Origin: Lactarius indigo
Taxonomy: Eukaryota; Basidiomycota; Agaricomycetes; Russulales; Russulaceae
Direction of reading: 5' to 3'
DNA length: 64,000 bases
Assembly (NCBI GenBank): GCA_025766275.1
Contig: JAFKAC010000017.1
Span: 124,001-188,000, forward strand
Below, in pieces: positions 42,693-55,130 of this stretch; position 1 is the first letter of the stretch, and each line of letters opens with the position of its first letter. The position numbers were made by a program, and so were the translations under genes. The notes under the pieces are model-generated. The model was not told where the DNA came from and searched no databases. It saw only the letters and a list, made by a program, of their open reading frames with translations.

Positions 42693-45600
42693 CTACATGT
42701 TCCACTCCCATTCACGAGGCTCATGTGCCTTGGCTTCGCCGCTAGCGTGAATCACACCATTTTTGTAAGCGCTCTTCAAAATTTGAAGTGCCTCGAAGGA
42801 CTCTGGGAGGAGGCGGTTCCGACGAAGGGTGCCAGTCAAAGCCCCACTTGAGAAAGCACGCTCAGAGGGGACAGACGATCCCTGAATTGCAAGGTAATCA
42901 CGAGCGATCCGAGCAAGGGTGGGGTATTGGGTCTGGTGGTAACCCCACCAATGGACTGGATCTGTGATGTTAGTCTCAAGCGCGCTCTCCAGGTAATCCT
43001 TAAGCTCCTTATGGGGATCATGTGAGATAGCCTCAGTGTGCAGACGGGACCGAACGGCTGCTCTCATCCATGAGGCAGCATAACCTGATTTCCGAGGAGC
43101 CTGAGGTGAACCTTCGAGGCCAGCACAAGTCGGTCATAAATTATGTATGAGCACGACAATACGCACCATTTCTTGGCAAAGGCCTGGGCTCTGTGGGGGC
43201 CGACAGTTGCGGTGGTTGATAGTAGCTGTCGAACTTTTCCGAGTCACTACATAGTTGATAACCATGCACATGGGTAGTACTTACAATGCGTTCCAAAGCC
43301 TCAGCACCAGCAGCAACACGCTCCTTGTCCCAGTTAGCCCGGCAATATTCCAATTTGATAGTCGGATCGAGGGCTGGGTTTAGTTTCCGAGCAATGAGCA
43401 GCGTGTTGTATAATAAATGAAGTCCAAAAAAACTCACCAAGACATACAAAATAAGCATCCGTCTCGCTGATAGAACCATACCATTTTTTGACCTTTTCTA
43501 ACCCTTTCTTGATCGCATGCTTAACTCGTGCAAACTTGGCAGTTTCGGTCATAATTTCCCAGCGCTCTTGCAGGCATTCGAGGGTGGGGATTGTGCGCCA
43601 AACTGTAGGTGTTTTCTCTGATGAGAATGATGCTTGTGCTTCTTGTGGTTCCTGAAGGACCTCCCGCATGAGTTCGAGAAGCTTCCACTCATCATGTGTG
43701 ATCCTGTAGTCGAAGTACGACTTGTTCTTCAGCTTCGGGACTCTATCAGAGTCATCAGCGACAAGGATGAATTTATTTACGGCCTAAAAAGTGAATCAGC
43801 AATATCAACATGAAGATGAACACCGGACTCACCAATTTGCTTGATAGGAGTCGTTCAAGGAGGTCATACATAGACCCCCAGCGAGTACGCACCCATTTCT
43901 TCAATTCTAGTGGCTTGACACCTTCCTCGGTGCAAACCATCTCAAAATACGATTTGGCTTGAGGTGAACGCTGGATCTGTGTAATCAGCGCTATGGCTTT
44001 CCCAAGCAAGTCACCAGGCTGGAAGGTAACTGCGCCGTTGACCTCTTCATCATCCAGCGTGTTTTCGAGTTCCTCCCAGTCAGCAGCCCAACCGTCGTCG
44101 CTACCAGTTGCTTCATTGTCATCACCATCTACCTCAGGCTCACCAGTAGTTGCTTTTATCTTTGAACGTCTAGAAGTCGGGTTGATCGCCTGAATAAAGT
44201 CATGTGCAGCAAGATGGACGGTATGCTCCATACACCTAAAGAGAGTGCTAATCAAAGGCTGAAGATGGCATTGTATATAATGACTTACCGGATGCGACGT
44301 TGACGAGCGACCCACAACCATCCAGGAGGCTGATGGAGGCTGCGCTGCATGTAGCGCCCAGCTTTGTCATTTGAAGAAGCGTTATCGCTGGTCAACCATC
44401 CTATCTGATTGGTTGTTAGCCCAGCTAATCAATAAGATGGGTATCGCTTACCTTGTTGAGTATCCCATAGCGTTCGGCAATACTGAGGATAGCTTCACCG
44501 ATATTTGCGCCACTGTGATTGCCTTTGAGTTCAGCAAAGGTGAGGAGGTCAGACTTGAGCTCCCAGTCGTTTGGCTTCTCCTTTGGGGCATCTATATAAT
44601 GGACGGTGAGCGCAAGGTAAGGGTCACCGGCCCCTGATTGCCAGAGGTCAAACGTTGCAGAGAATTGAGAATCAACATCTTTGTAGTACTTGCACATACG
44701 CTCAGTGACATCGTCGACCTTGCTCATGATCTCATCCCGAAGCTTGGTGCGATGAGGTATATCTGAGTCCTTCATGTTAGGGCGTAGGTATTGGAGCATG
44801 TTACGGAACGAAGGTTTTTCGACAACTAAAAAAGACTGATCATCTTCGACAATGAACTGGACGACGTGCTCCATTAACCCTTGCTTGGTCCACGTCGGTA
44901 TGCGTTGCATAAAACCATCGAGGCTACCCTGCTTGAGCATCGTATTTTTGTCGCCCTCGTCATTGCCAATTGCGCGTGGATGAGGTTCAACGCCAGCCTC
45001 TTCACATTTCTTCAAGTAGATGTCACAGTGAGTGTCCCAGGCACTGGAAAGGATTAGCAGGAAATGGAACAAGTGTCAAAGCTACATATCAACATACCGT
45101 GCAATGTGAGTACGAAGGGTTGACACACTCTTCGAAGTGAAGAACGCGTCTCTGTCGGACGCCCCTAAGTGTCTGTAAACGCCGATAAGAAGGAACTGTA
45201 CATCAATATAAAATCTACTTACTTGCATATGTTGCATGTGCGACCATCCTTTGCTTGTCCATCGATATCGCGCGTGAGCTCAGAGAATACAAGGCGTATG
45301 TCTTCTGTGCGTGGATCATTGGTACGGCTGTAGGTGCGCCGAATGCCCTGGACATGTCAACAAGATGTGAGAATAGACCCAGAAATGAGTTCGAGAAAAC
45401 AAACATACCCTGCGGTCTTGATCGGCATCCTCTCGCATCTGCTCATACCCACCCTCCTCTTCAGTGTCATCCCCGCCATCGCCATCCTTAGCTTTGCCTC
45501 CTTCGTTGATCACGAAGTCCTGATCGTCGTCAGATTCCTCACTGCTGCTTTCAGTGTTCTGACGGCCCACAGTGGTCTTGGTGCGCTTGTTTGAACCCGC

Positions 45601-46081
45601 CAAAACACAAGCCTTAGTGCGCTTTTGGGTTCCTCCTACTGTAGTGGTTAAGTTACCTTGTGTCACACTAAGTACCATATATAAGCCGTATGAACCTTGT
45701 TTAGAAGGGCCTGAGTCTGCAGATGACTTCTGCACCAATTCCTTGCCATCGACTAGGGACAGGGTTAATAAAGGGATGAGGTACCGATGCAGAAGTGTAC
45801 TCACTGAGGATGGTTCTAGTCGAGAAGAATCCAGTGAGTGACGCTTGCTGAGCTTTGATGGTAGGCTTGATAATGCGACGACCGCCAACACGTTGGGCAG
45901 GCTCCTTCCCCTTTAGGCCAGCCGGTGTAGAAGCATCAGAGTCAATATGACTCAGAGCGCCGAGTCCAGGAGCCAAAATAGGCTCGGTGTCGTCTGGATC
46001 GTTGTACCAGATAATCTTGTCTGGTTCCTTCAAGGTGCCGTTGGGCATGAGAGCACATTGCTCGTCGTTGTCAGCCATCAT
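42693..46081 (-). CDS. hAT transposase (937 aa), intact
   Basis: Twelve minus-strand exons splice by GT-AG into 938 codons without a stop: 46081-45805, 45752-45696, 45656-45409, 45347-45223, 45172-45098, 45043-44452, 44404-44289, 44235-43833, 43783-43438, 43373-43285, 43233-43167 and 43111-42693. The 39-nt intron 45657-45695 is short and in frame, so it may be retained. Features: acidic low-complexity N-terminus, BED-type zinc finger (GRTCNICKHLG with a downstream HIARAWDTHC), RNase H-like catalytic core with GWLTSDNASSND and CMEHTVHLAAHDF, and the C-terminal dimerisation region (SVPSERAFSSGALT, LLPESFEALQILKSAYKNG). Such enzymes cut and paste the element via its inverted termini. The intact reading frame suggests the element could be autonomous. 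Confidence 0.9.
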
Positions 46082-47139
46082 AAGCCTGAATATTCGATAC
46101 CAAGGAATTGACAAAAATTTGTTATGCTACGGAAAAGCCCAAGAAACTGTAAAGCTCATTTAGCAAAGAGTATCTCAGACTGGGTGGAGTGGATCTAAGT
46201 ACGCACGTGTGACACGTCCTCCCCGAGATTGTGCCGCTTGGCCTATGATCGCAGATAGTTGGCCCAATCACTTGCGCATAAGCCACACACAGCGTGGGAA
46301 TTAGTAGTTGCAGACTAGCGTAAAGGCCAGTCAGAAGACAAGGTGTGGGAAAGAAGGAGGATAGATGGTCGCCGTGTGATGGGATATCGTTTTCGTCTGT
46401 AAGTTGGTAAATGTGCATAGGGACTCTGGAACGGAACTTGAAGGATAAGCAAGTGCAACTTGTGGGATCGTCCTGATCGTGGTTGAATGTCGTTCCCATT
46501 CATGAGAGGGGGCGAACGGGAATGAGAGAAAGAGCACACACCGAGGACTGAAGAGCTGCGTGTTGCCTTTGAACCAGTCTGGAGATGTCCCGATGAGAGA
46601 CAATCACGCGGCGACCACGCTCGGGTCATTGTTCGAAGCCAACGAACGGAACGAGGTTGATAACATTGACATGTTGACACGTCAACGCTCCTGAGGAAAG
46701 TAATCACGAACAAACACTCACAGGCTAGCTCTGTTACGCACCTGAAATAGTCATCCCCGCCGTCATCATTGCCCGTGGCGATCCCCACGCTTTGTCACCA
46801 CCTTGGAGAGCAGGGCATCGTATCGTCTAGTCAGCGTATCGCACCCCCTGAGCCAGCAGAGAGGCCGTTCTTATACACTACTAATGGCCTCTGATGATGA
46901 CCATATTCAGACTGAGGTTATCGGTGTCCAATATTGGTGTCGGCTGTTGGAGGTTGAGCCTCGTGTAAGTTGCGTTGAACAATCCCAGGGTGCCAGGCCA
47001 TCAGGGTGAATGGGAAAAAAAAAACATTTACCGTTTGGTAGGGTGGTAATAGGTATCACAGTGACCGGCGAGATGGCTTGAGTGCACCTGCAACAGGAGT
47101 GAGCAAGCAACTATGGACAACATGGCAAATCGGCGATGG

Positions 47140-47308
47140 TGTGACTGGGACATTCGAACGCGTCCAGGACGTCCCAGTCACTCCTGAACGGGGAACCGGA
47201 CCGGAGACAGAGGCACTGAACCAGAACCGGAACAGGAACAGAACGTTGCCGTTCGGTTTGGGCATTCGGGTTCGGACCGAAGTTCCGGACCGGACTTCGG
47301 CAACACTA
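47140..47308. repeat. hAT right terminus with subterminal motif array
   Basis: GAAC/GTTC-rich motifs (GAACCGGACCGGA, GAACCAGAACCGGAACAGG) end at CGGCAACACTA, the inverted copy of the left end. Confidence 0.85.
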
Positions 47309-48866
47309 GAAAACAAAGACAACTGGATCGATGACTCAGCGGTAGATCATACCCAGGGACCGTGTGCTGGACCCTCTGGGGCAACGGCAAATGAGGTGAG
47401 TTTGTGGTCCCACTTTGAATTGTCCATTCCTAACCACACTTGTAGAGACCCACCTGGCAAGGTTCGGGAACCACAAGTGCCTCCGTGGCCATCGGTAGGT
47501 ACACTCGGGCCAGGGCCCCCTGGGTTTTGACCACTGACATGTCACTCAGGCATGGCGCCACGCTGTCGACAGCGCCCACAACCGTGTTACCTGGCTCTAC
47601 ATCGCCACCACCTACATCAGTGCCGCGCATATCGGTGTCGTGCACATCGGTGCCGCACACATCAACATCAGGTGAGTTATTTTGTCGTATCTTATATCTC
47701 TCTGACTCATCTTAATAATAGCAGCCATAGTTCCACCGAGTGTTCGCCAGGCCCAGGACAGCATTACAGCTGTATCCGAGTCTACATGGCCCTCGAATAC
47801 TGACCTTTCTTTTGCTCCGGGTTCAACAAGACTTATGCTCACTGCACAGCGTCCCCTTATACGTGCAGTTATTCAAGAAGCTATCGAAAACGTTCGGGCA
47901 GCAATGCTGTTCAATGACGCATTCCCCAACCTGAATCGTGCTTTTACATTTATTCGTGATGCTCTTATTTCTGCTGCGTATTCGTATGGCCCGGTAGCAT
48001 CGATGCTCTATAAGCGTCTTATGGAAGACGACGAGTACTTGGCGAGGATTATACCTTTGGTAAGTGTTAGCGTATCTTGTTGCTGGTGATGACCTCACCC
48101 TCACTGTTTGAAGCCACGCGCTCGCATCTCCCTTTTCAGGGCCGAGGTTAGAGAACGGTGCAATGCCATCACATTGCCGACCTTTTTGGCCATGGCTTCG
48201 CGTGAGGAGATCATCGAAAGTGTCTGACATCAACTCTCAAACTACAACTACACTTTTCCGACGGTGGGACTGGTAAGTTTGGTCCTTCAAGCTGACTCTA
48301 GCTAACATTTAGTCAGCCTAGGGCGACTCGCAGACTCGAGAGGCGAACACGGCCATATCGGAATGACCGGATCATCACAGTGATCCGGGAGCTGTATTTC
48401 ACTGGAGGAAATACATCCTTTGCGGCACGTTTTCCCCATTTCTTTGCATACACAGAGAGTGGTGATCGGGAAAACCGGCGTGAAGTTCCAATCCCAATGG
48501 TTGCATTGGTTGCGACAGCAGTGAGTTCTGTCTACAGTATGTACATGAGTAAGCTAACCAAATCTATTAGCTCTATGCAACTCTATATGAGTGGTGTATG
48601 GGTGAACAGCAAGTCACAGAGTTCTCGGCCTCGGTGTACTTGGATGTTTATAATGGCCATATCAACACACTGCATCAAATCAAGGAGAGGCGCAGTGGTG
48701 CATTCCGTGCCATGATGAGTGAAATATATACCCAGGCAAGGTGAGTTCGTCTTTGTCTATCCTAACATGGTACTGAGTAAGCGACTGCGATAGCGCTGCT
48801 GTCGATGTTGGTGTTGGCTCCAGTGTGCCAATTGCGGCACTTGACTTCGAAGATCTTGAAGACTAA

Positions 48867-50592
48867 GCGCATGATGTGATTTCAACAATCAATCGTCTGA
48901 TCCCAATCAGACTCACTGTACGTTCTCCTTTTTGTATTTCAAATGTTCTAACTTCTGTGCCAGTCAACAGTGGGCTCTATACCCGGGAATATCTCATCAT
49001 TTTATTTTTTATAACCCCCTCAAAAAAAAAACATGTCCCGGACTTTTTTCGTCAATTTGATCGTAGTCATCGTTCGGTTAGCTGATAGTTATTGTTCAGT
49101 TAGCTGATAGTTAGTAGTAGCATCTTCAACAATTATCGGTAACTTAGCTGCAAATGCCAAATCATTTTAATCAAAATTATCGACAAACTATCAGGGGGTC
49201 GCGCAAATATAATGATAATGTCGGCTAGCTATAAGTTATCGACAGCGTATTGAAATTATCAAAAATTAACGAAGTAGGTTTTTCCCGATGGAGACAGACC
49301 CGGGTGGGTAGACACGGAACTGATGGAACCCAGATGTTTTAGATGTCATATTGAGGCCACAGAGTAAACGCGTTGTATGAGGCTTAACTGAGGCCCAATA
49401 CCGATTGTAGAGATGCATCGTACACGTGATACATAATCACCAAAGTAAAGGTAACAGACTTACGATCGACCATTTATGGGTATACCAGATTCCGATTATC
49501 TCAAAATGGGGGGTCCACACCATACACGGACATTCCCCGAAAATTCCCTCGATCATAGTCGCTACCCCCCTGTTTTAAACTCAGCTGTACCGGTCCCTCT
49601 ATCGAGGTTCTGCGAAGCCGACACCCCATAGAGGGAACGGTCACCGGTCTACGTCTGACGATCCGACACACTTTCTCGTGCTACCGTCAGCCACCACACC
49701 GACCCCCGCAGCGCCGTGCGGCCATTCACAGCCTCCTGGCTTGCGCAGAACCTACCAATCTATGCGCTTGGTGCTCTCATCGTCGTCCAGCCCCGCCGCC
49801 TGCTTCTGACACTCGCGTTATGGCCATCCGCACCGTTCCTGCGGCGTCATGGACTTCGCAGTGGAGCCCAATTCAGAGAAGGAGCAGGATCTTTCCTCTG
49901 CAGCGCAGCTCCTCACACTTCTCGCTCCCCACATCTACGTAGTCCTCGCGCACGTGCTGCAGGGTAGGTTCGTAGTCATGCTTCAGACCCGACGCGCGCA
50001 CAGGGACTATATGAGGAGTCCGATCTTTCTTTAGATGACCGCCTCCCCCGCGTGGTTTATGGTGCATGCGGATTGGACTTTCGGGACTGATCTTGCCTAG
50101 AGCTTGTCTGCGATCTTTTATACAGAGGCGAACTATCTTGCTTTTCGGCACCCTTCAGGTTGGGGTCTGATATCAGCAAGCTAAAGCACTATAGTGCGAC
50201 TGGTCCCTCAAGTAAGTTACTATGTAAGTTTCTCAAGCTTCTCAATATTGAGATCACCCTACATTAATATTGGGCCCCCTACTCTCCTTTCAGGACTGAG
50301 ATGTTTGAGAGCCGTCATCCCAATTTTTTGCGCAAAAGTCCGGGCCAGTGGACGACAAGCTAAGTCCAACCCCATCACCTCCTGGGGGAGCCATTTTTGC
50401 GAGATCTAAGCTCAGTTCATTTGGACATCGTCACCTGTCCATATCGTCGTCCAAAATAGTAAAGAAATATATACAGAGAATTCAGAACGATAATCAGACA
50501 ACAATATTACATATTCAATTCCTAGCTCAGAAGGTCGTAAACTGTTGTGTATGTGGCGGCGAGAACCATGCGTAACAGCAATTAGTAGAGCC
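48867..50592. other. No gene recognised; AT-rich stretch and a dispersed repeat
   Basis: About 49000-49270 is AT-rich with TTAGCTGATAGTTA repeated at 49078 and 49100. Positions 49549-49592 are the inverted partner of 12770-12832. Open frames at 49716-50034 have no recognisable domain. Confidence 0.4.
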
Positions 50593-51366
50593 TTACGAGA
50601 TATCAGCCATTTAGAACACAATCCAGACCTCGAAGTGACAAGCAAGTCCAAGGTCGATGCGGAGCATATTGGTGCGCGTGCCTGGATTGCTGAGGTAATG
50701 TGCAGTAAAGATCCCTCAGCCCACCCGCTGGTGACGTGTCGTGAAGAGGCACTGGGTAGGGAAATGCTTCAGGACTAGGAAAATAGTGGGGTCTGGGGGC
50801 GCGTAACCAAAAATGCCATCATGATTCTCTTGAACCCCCACGCTACGACGACGACGCAAGGCTCTCGTTGGTCCAAAAAGAAATTCAATACTGACCGGAG
50901 CGAAAGCCTGCGCATGAGCTGGGACACCTTGTTGCAACTCGTCCACCCTGCTGCACTCCCCGTGTATGGAACCATGGGGTACTACGCAGGTGTCAGCTTC
51001 AGATGGGAAGCTTGAAAGCACACCAACTGATGTCACTCACATCTGGCTGAGAATGATGGCGCGCTGCGCCATGATAGGGAGGTGGGAGGTAGTGTGGACC
51101 CTGCGTTATTCCATGCATAGTCACGTTCTTTACTGGAGGAGGGACACCCTCCTGATGGGCATGCCGCTGCCCATCATGGGCCAGGGTTGGATCTACGTGG
51201 GACAGGCACCTGTGCATCTATGGTGAATGGGAGGGGGACGATGCAGAGTGGACGGCTGACAGCCGCATTCTGTACCACACTGCCATGTGGCTAGTGGATA
51301 GCAGGAGGGAATATGTTCGCTGAAAGGTAGTCGAGCTTGATGAGACTGGACTTGATGATCGGACAT
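50593..51366 (-). pseudogene. Small multi-exon family protein, copy C (broken)
   Basis: The start ATGTCCGATCATCAAGT (51366) matches copy D, but a small deletion soon shifts the first exon. Later exons keep the family segments HQEGVPPPVKN and QPD before an intron donor, then YPMVPYTG. The final exon region retains NPGTRTNMLRID and FEVWIVF, followed by an in-frame stop before MADIS. It is clearly a decayed member of the B/D subfamily. Confidence 0.6.
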
Positions 51367-51763
51367 TCAATAAGGTTCGAGGTGATGATGACGAAAAGTA
51401 TGTCATCCATTCTGGGCCCGTGGTAACCAGAAGGGGGTCCTGCCAGAACTATCATATCAGCAACGGAGAAGTATGAGTCGAGGCAGTGAGCTCGGCGAGG
51501 CACATCAAGTCACTTTCCAATCCAGCCCGGCGATCCCCGGATCTCGTTGTCACCGCATCGCCACTGACTACTGTAAACGTCGTTAGTACAAGACCCTTTT
51601 GCCATTACTGTACCGTAGTTACACTGTAGGAACATAGAACGTTGCCGTGACATGCTTCTGGGTTTAAAATGAGGTTATATATCAGATCGACATTCTGAAT
51701 GACGGCGGCTGCCTCATATTCCCCCTTTTTCTTGGAAATCCTTCCCCTCAGCCTCCGTTTATA

Positions 51764-53804
51764 ATGTCTTCTGACCACCAATATATTCACATCTCCCTTT
51801 CCAACCTTTCCATCCCTGTGTCTAACGAGGCCACTATCATAGGTGAGTGTCCTCGTCCCACCGTCGCCGTTTTGGTAATGTACCAATTTGTGAGTGCTTA
51901 GGCGCCTCCAGTGATTCACAAGATCAAAGTCCGCCCACGCAGAAATGCGGCTCGTCACGACCAGAGTCCAATTTCGACGATGGATCTGACACTTTATTCT
52001 CCATGTACAACGAAAAGGCTTTGGAGTTTGATTCCAAGCTCATCCAGAACTGGAGGGAGGACGCGAATAACGTTATGCTCCTTGTGCGTCGCCATCGTTT
52101 CTTTTCATTACGTATCTCAGGTCTGACTAGACCACTGTATGATAGAGTGGTTTGGTTTCAGCTGCGGTCGCAGGGTTCTTGTCACAGTCTTACCTATCAT
52201 CTCGGACAAGCTCTCAAGATGTCACAGCCTTTTATATGACCGAGCTTTATGTGCTTCAGGCCGTGGAGGCTGGTCTGGACAGTTCCGATTTTCCACTGGA
52301 TGGAACACCGGTTCCCATAGGCCCACCAAAATATTCACACTTTCTCTGGTTCTTGAGCTTGGTGATAAGCCTTGGGTGCGCCGTGGGTGCAACCCTGGTC
52401 CAAGAATGGCTGCGCCGATACCTGCTCCTGACCCAACCAGGGTTCAGCCCGCATAGGTGTGCACGTATTCGAGCATTTATAACGGACCAATTTTGGGAGT
52501 TTGTTCCGATATTCCTCACCTTCTTGAACATATTCTTACACACATCTATTTATCTTTTCCTCTTTGGACTCGGCCTTCTAACTGCCAACTCCGGGGATTT
52601 ACCTACTGCATTGGTTCTCAGTATTTCTATTGCGTTCTCGTTTATTCCTTACCTTTATATCAGCGTGAAACCGATCTCTCATCCCAATTCTGTACTCTTT
52701 ACCCCACTGTCATCGATCTACGGCTGGTTTACTGCCTGGCTTTTCAACGCTTCAGACGAAAAACCCCCCGCTGTCCGTCTAACGCCACACCGTGCAGCAC
52801 AGAAGTTCGAAGAGCTTGCCTCTACTCGCACCTTGACACTCGACACTGGAGCGATGTCGTGGCTTCTCGATTCTCTGACTCACGAACAAGAGCTGGAGCG
52901 GTTTCTAACCGGAATCCCTGGCTTCTACAAGTCAACCAGGGTCGAAGATCCGGCGCAGGTCCTCCGAGCGGCAAACACGGACACATCCCCCAAGGCGATT
53001 CTGGCTTTCATGGACCACTCCTTATCTTCCGACCTCATCTCTGATACGACAAAGCAGCAGCGAATCACAGCCTCCCTCAAGGCGATACAGACCGATCCGT
53101 ACCTCCTTGAGCGCACTTTCTATCACGCCCTCTGCTTCACAGAATCTGCCATTTTCAAGTCCGTCGACTTTGTCCTCCTGGCGGACCAGCACGCCAACGA
53201 CGACGACCCGAATATCCGTTCACTCGCGAGGTGCATCATCGCAATCGCCATCAACCGTCTCGAAGATTACCATTCGGACGAGCGTTGGGCCGGCATCGTC
53301 CAGCGGAGGCTGAACTGGTCAGAAGCCGTCTTTGCCGAACACATAGAGCAGGGCGACAGCGTCAAACTTCGTAACCTCGTCCGGCTTGCATGGGAGTTGA
53401 ATACCGCACGCCCTGGCTCTGATACCCCGGAACTGCATGAAGCGTTTGGCAACTCACTGCGCGCGGCGCGCCGACTCAATGTAGATACCGCGGCTCCCGC
53501 GCTCCAGAAGGAATTCTGCGACCTTTGGAATCAGCTCGTGGTCGCGACGCAAGTCCAGTGCCAAGACCCAGTCCTCAGTTCGAACGTGATGCTTATCCTT
53601 TCCTTCATCTGGCCCATTTACGTCCCTTTGCATAAAGGAACCGAGTCCCAGTCGTCGACATTTTCGGCTTCGACATGTGACCTAGACCCTGTTCTTCGGG
53701 ATCCATCTTCCTATTCCCAGTGCACTGTCTCTTCCCATCGCACCATCACTTTCGCGAATCCGAACACGGACACTCCTGTCGTCCATGATGCCGGAGATGC
53801 CTAA
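51764..53804 (+). CDS. DUF6535 membrane protein (639 aa), intact
   Basis: Three exons, 51764-51842, 51902-52083 and 52146-53804, join into 640 codons ending TAA. The introns are 59 and 62 bp with good GT-AG sites; the second has a CTGAC branch-like site. Domain start: FSMYNEKALEFDSKLIQNWR, then four predicted membrane segments: SGLVSAAVAGFLSQSYL, HFLWFLSLVISLGCAVGATL, FVPIFLTFLNIFLHTSIYLF and TALVLSISIAFSFIPYLYI. This is the DUF6535 layout, a large Agaricomycete family of unknown function. The remaining 380 or so residues are soluble and helical-looking, with no recognised domain. The ATG at 51764 is preceded by in-frame sequence without a better start. It is the cleanest host-type gene in the right half. 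Confidence 0.9.
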
Positions 53805-54869
53805 GAAGAAATGATACGCATATGACGGATCGCTTCCTATCTGGTCTGGCCCTGGAGGCTTACTCATTTCCCCTCTTTTTTTCGCACTTCGACACGACAA
53901 TTCTTCCCGCATCCCTCCCCATATTTCACGTAGCTTCGGGATTTACCCCCAAAATTAACTGTGATCGTGTCTGTATTTGTATCAGTACCGACTAACGTGC
54001 TGGTGTGTATTCGTGTTCTGTTCTAACGGGCGAATGGGAAGGTAGTTTCTTGTATGAATATTGGGAATGGGCCTGGAGTTCATAAAATGTTGCGATACGA
54101 CTTGATTCGTTACTTGTACCGTCACTATACAGGAAGCATGGTAAAATTGATGGAGATACTTTGCTAGACTTCGACGTCGAGTAGCAAGCACCGCGACCTT
54201 ACGGAAGACGTCGTCGATCTCTCTTCGGGTTCGACCTGACGCCACAGTTGCCACCACGATTTCCCAGTGACCGTCTCTATACAAACCCAACGCCCCGCGA
54301 AATCTGGACAAGCTTACTATTTTCATAGGTCCATCATCGTCCCACCGCGGCTGATCGTAACAGCACAAAAATCGCGTGACTTAATATTACCGAAAATGAA
54401 AAGCAACACAGCTATAACAGCTACAAGAGCATATTGACGCGCATCTCGGAAATGTTCAGGTAATGGCGAATGAGATTTACGTGACCATCCGCCAATAATA
54501 CATTAAGAAGAGGAGCGGGAAAGAGAAGCCCGGTAGGGCCATGTCTCGGGGAAAGCTCCATGTTGGGGAGGCCCAGTGGTGACATATGGAGGAGCGTCGT
54601 TGGCAATACTATCCCAGTTATTTTGAACTTGCAGCAAAGGACCTCGTCAGACAAACATTCGAAGTCTGAAATCTAACACATCTGGACGAGAGGGGGGGCG
54701 AGGGACGGGAAGAGGAGGGAGCAAGAGGCTTGTCTTTGCGAGTCACTGCCTTGCTCTCCGTTTTAGGTTCGGTATGGCGCCGGGAGGGAAGGAGGACTGG
54801 CGCAAGGTGCAGAGAAGTGAACTAGCTCCTGTGTATAACAACAGGCAGTAGCGAGAAAACAACCAAGCT

Positions 54870-55130
54870 GGCGGACTGTATAGAGAACGGGCTGAAGCAC
54901 GCAGTGCTTCTCGATCGGGGATGAGGGGTTTGCATTTCCAATGCGAGGTCGTGACGGGCGGGTGGGACCCTCCCGGAGCGAGCTGATGAAGGTCAGAAAA
55001 CTGATCGATCCAATCACAGGGCGTGGCGGGTGGGCGAAATAAAAGTGTTCTGGTTCCTTGAACCAGTTGAGAGCTTGGGAGGACCCGGATGCATGCATAT
55101 GTGGCACAGAAAAGAGGAACGAGCACGTGC
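54870..55130 (-). repeat. Dispersed repeat, inverted copy of 3290-3545
   Basis: Shares CGATCGAGAAGC, GCCCGTTCTCT and weaker upstream matches with 3290-3545. Confidence 0.55.

Larger units (their letters stand above)
40074..47308 (-). mobile_element. hAT DNA transposon, complete, 7,235 bp
   Basis: Bounded by an exact 8-bp target duplication GAAAACAA (40066-40073 and 47309-47316). The inverted termini read TAGTGTTGCCAAAGT and, on the other strand, TAGTGTTGCCGAAGT. The TAGTG start and 8-bp duplication are hAT hallmarks. Both ends have subterminal arrays of GAAC/GTTC motifs, likely transposase binding sites. The transposase gene (minus, 42693-46081) is completely open. A 2.6-kb region between its stop and the left terminus holds a minisatellite and apparent host-gene fragments. 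The identical target duplication and intact frame suggest a recent insertion. Confidence 0.95.
39401..48866 (+). pseudogene. DUF6532-domain protein gene, disrupted by a hAT transposon and one TGA
   Basis: Eleven exons can be joined: 39401-39551, 39597-39701, 39754-39891, 39962-40073 continuing at 47317-47395, 47446-47498, 47550-47671, 47722-48059, 48114-48272, 48317-48520, 48571-48740 and 48794-48866. The total is 568 codons including TAA. Removing the hAT element and one GAAAACAA restores exon 4 in frame. The N-terminal third is low complexity with a basic stretch (PPKRARDGDKGKG). The C-terminal half matches DUF6532: AVIQEAIENVRAAMLFNDAF, PRARISLFRAEVRERC, QLSNYNYTFP, RELYFTGGNTSFAARF, REVPIPMVALVATA and YLDVYNGHINTL. 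A TGA at 48225-48227 (after IIESV) fits a mutated CGA. These proteins are common in Agaricomycetes and their function is unknown. Confidence 0.85.

Noticed and set aside
15870..48227. UGA recoding (readthrough or altered genetic code) to explain the many in-frame TGA codons
   Set aside because: TGA is also used as the natural stop of gag and of copy F, and the affected genes are decayed transposons or disrupted genes. CpG mutation is the simpler explanation. Readthrough at 14043 alone stays possible.
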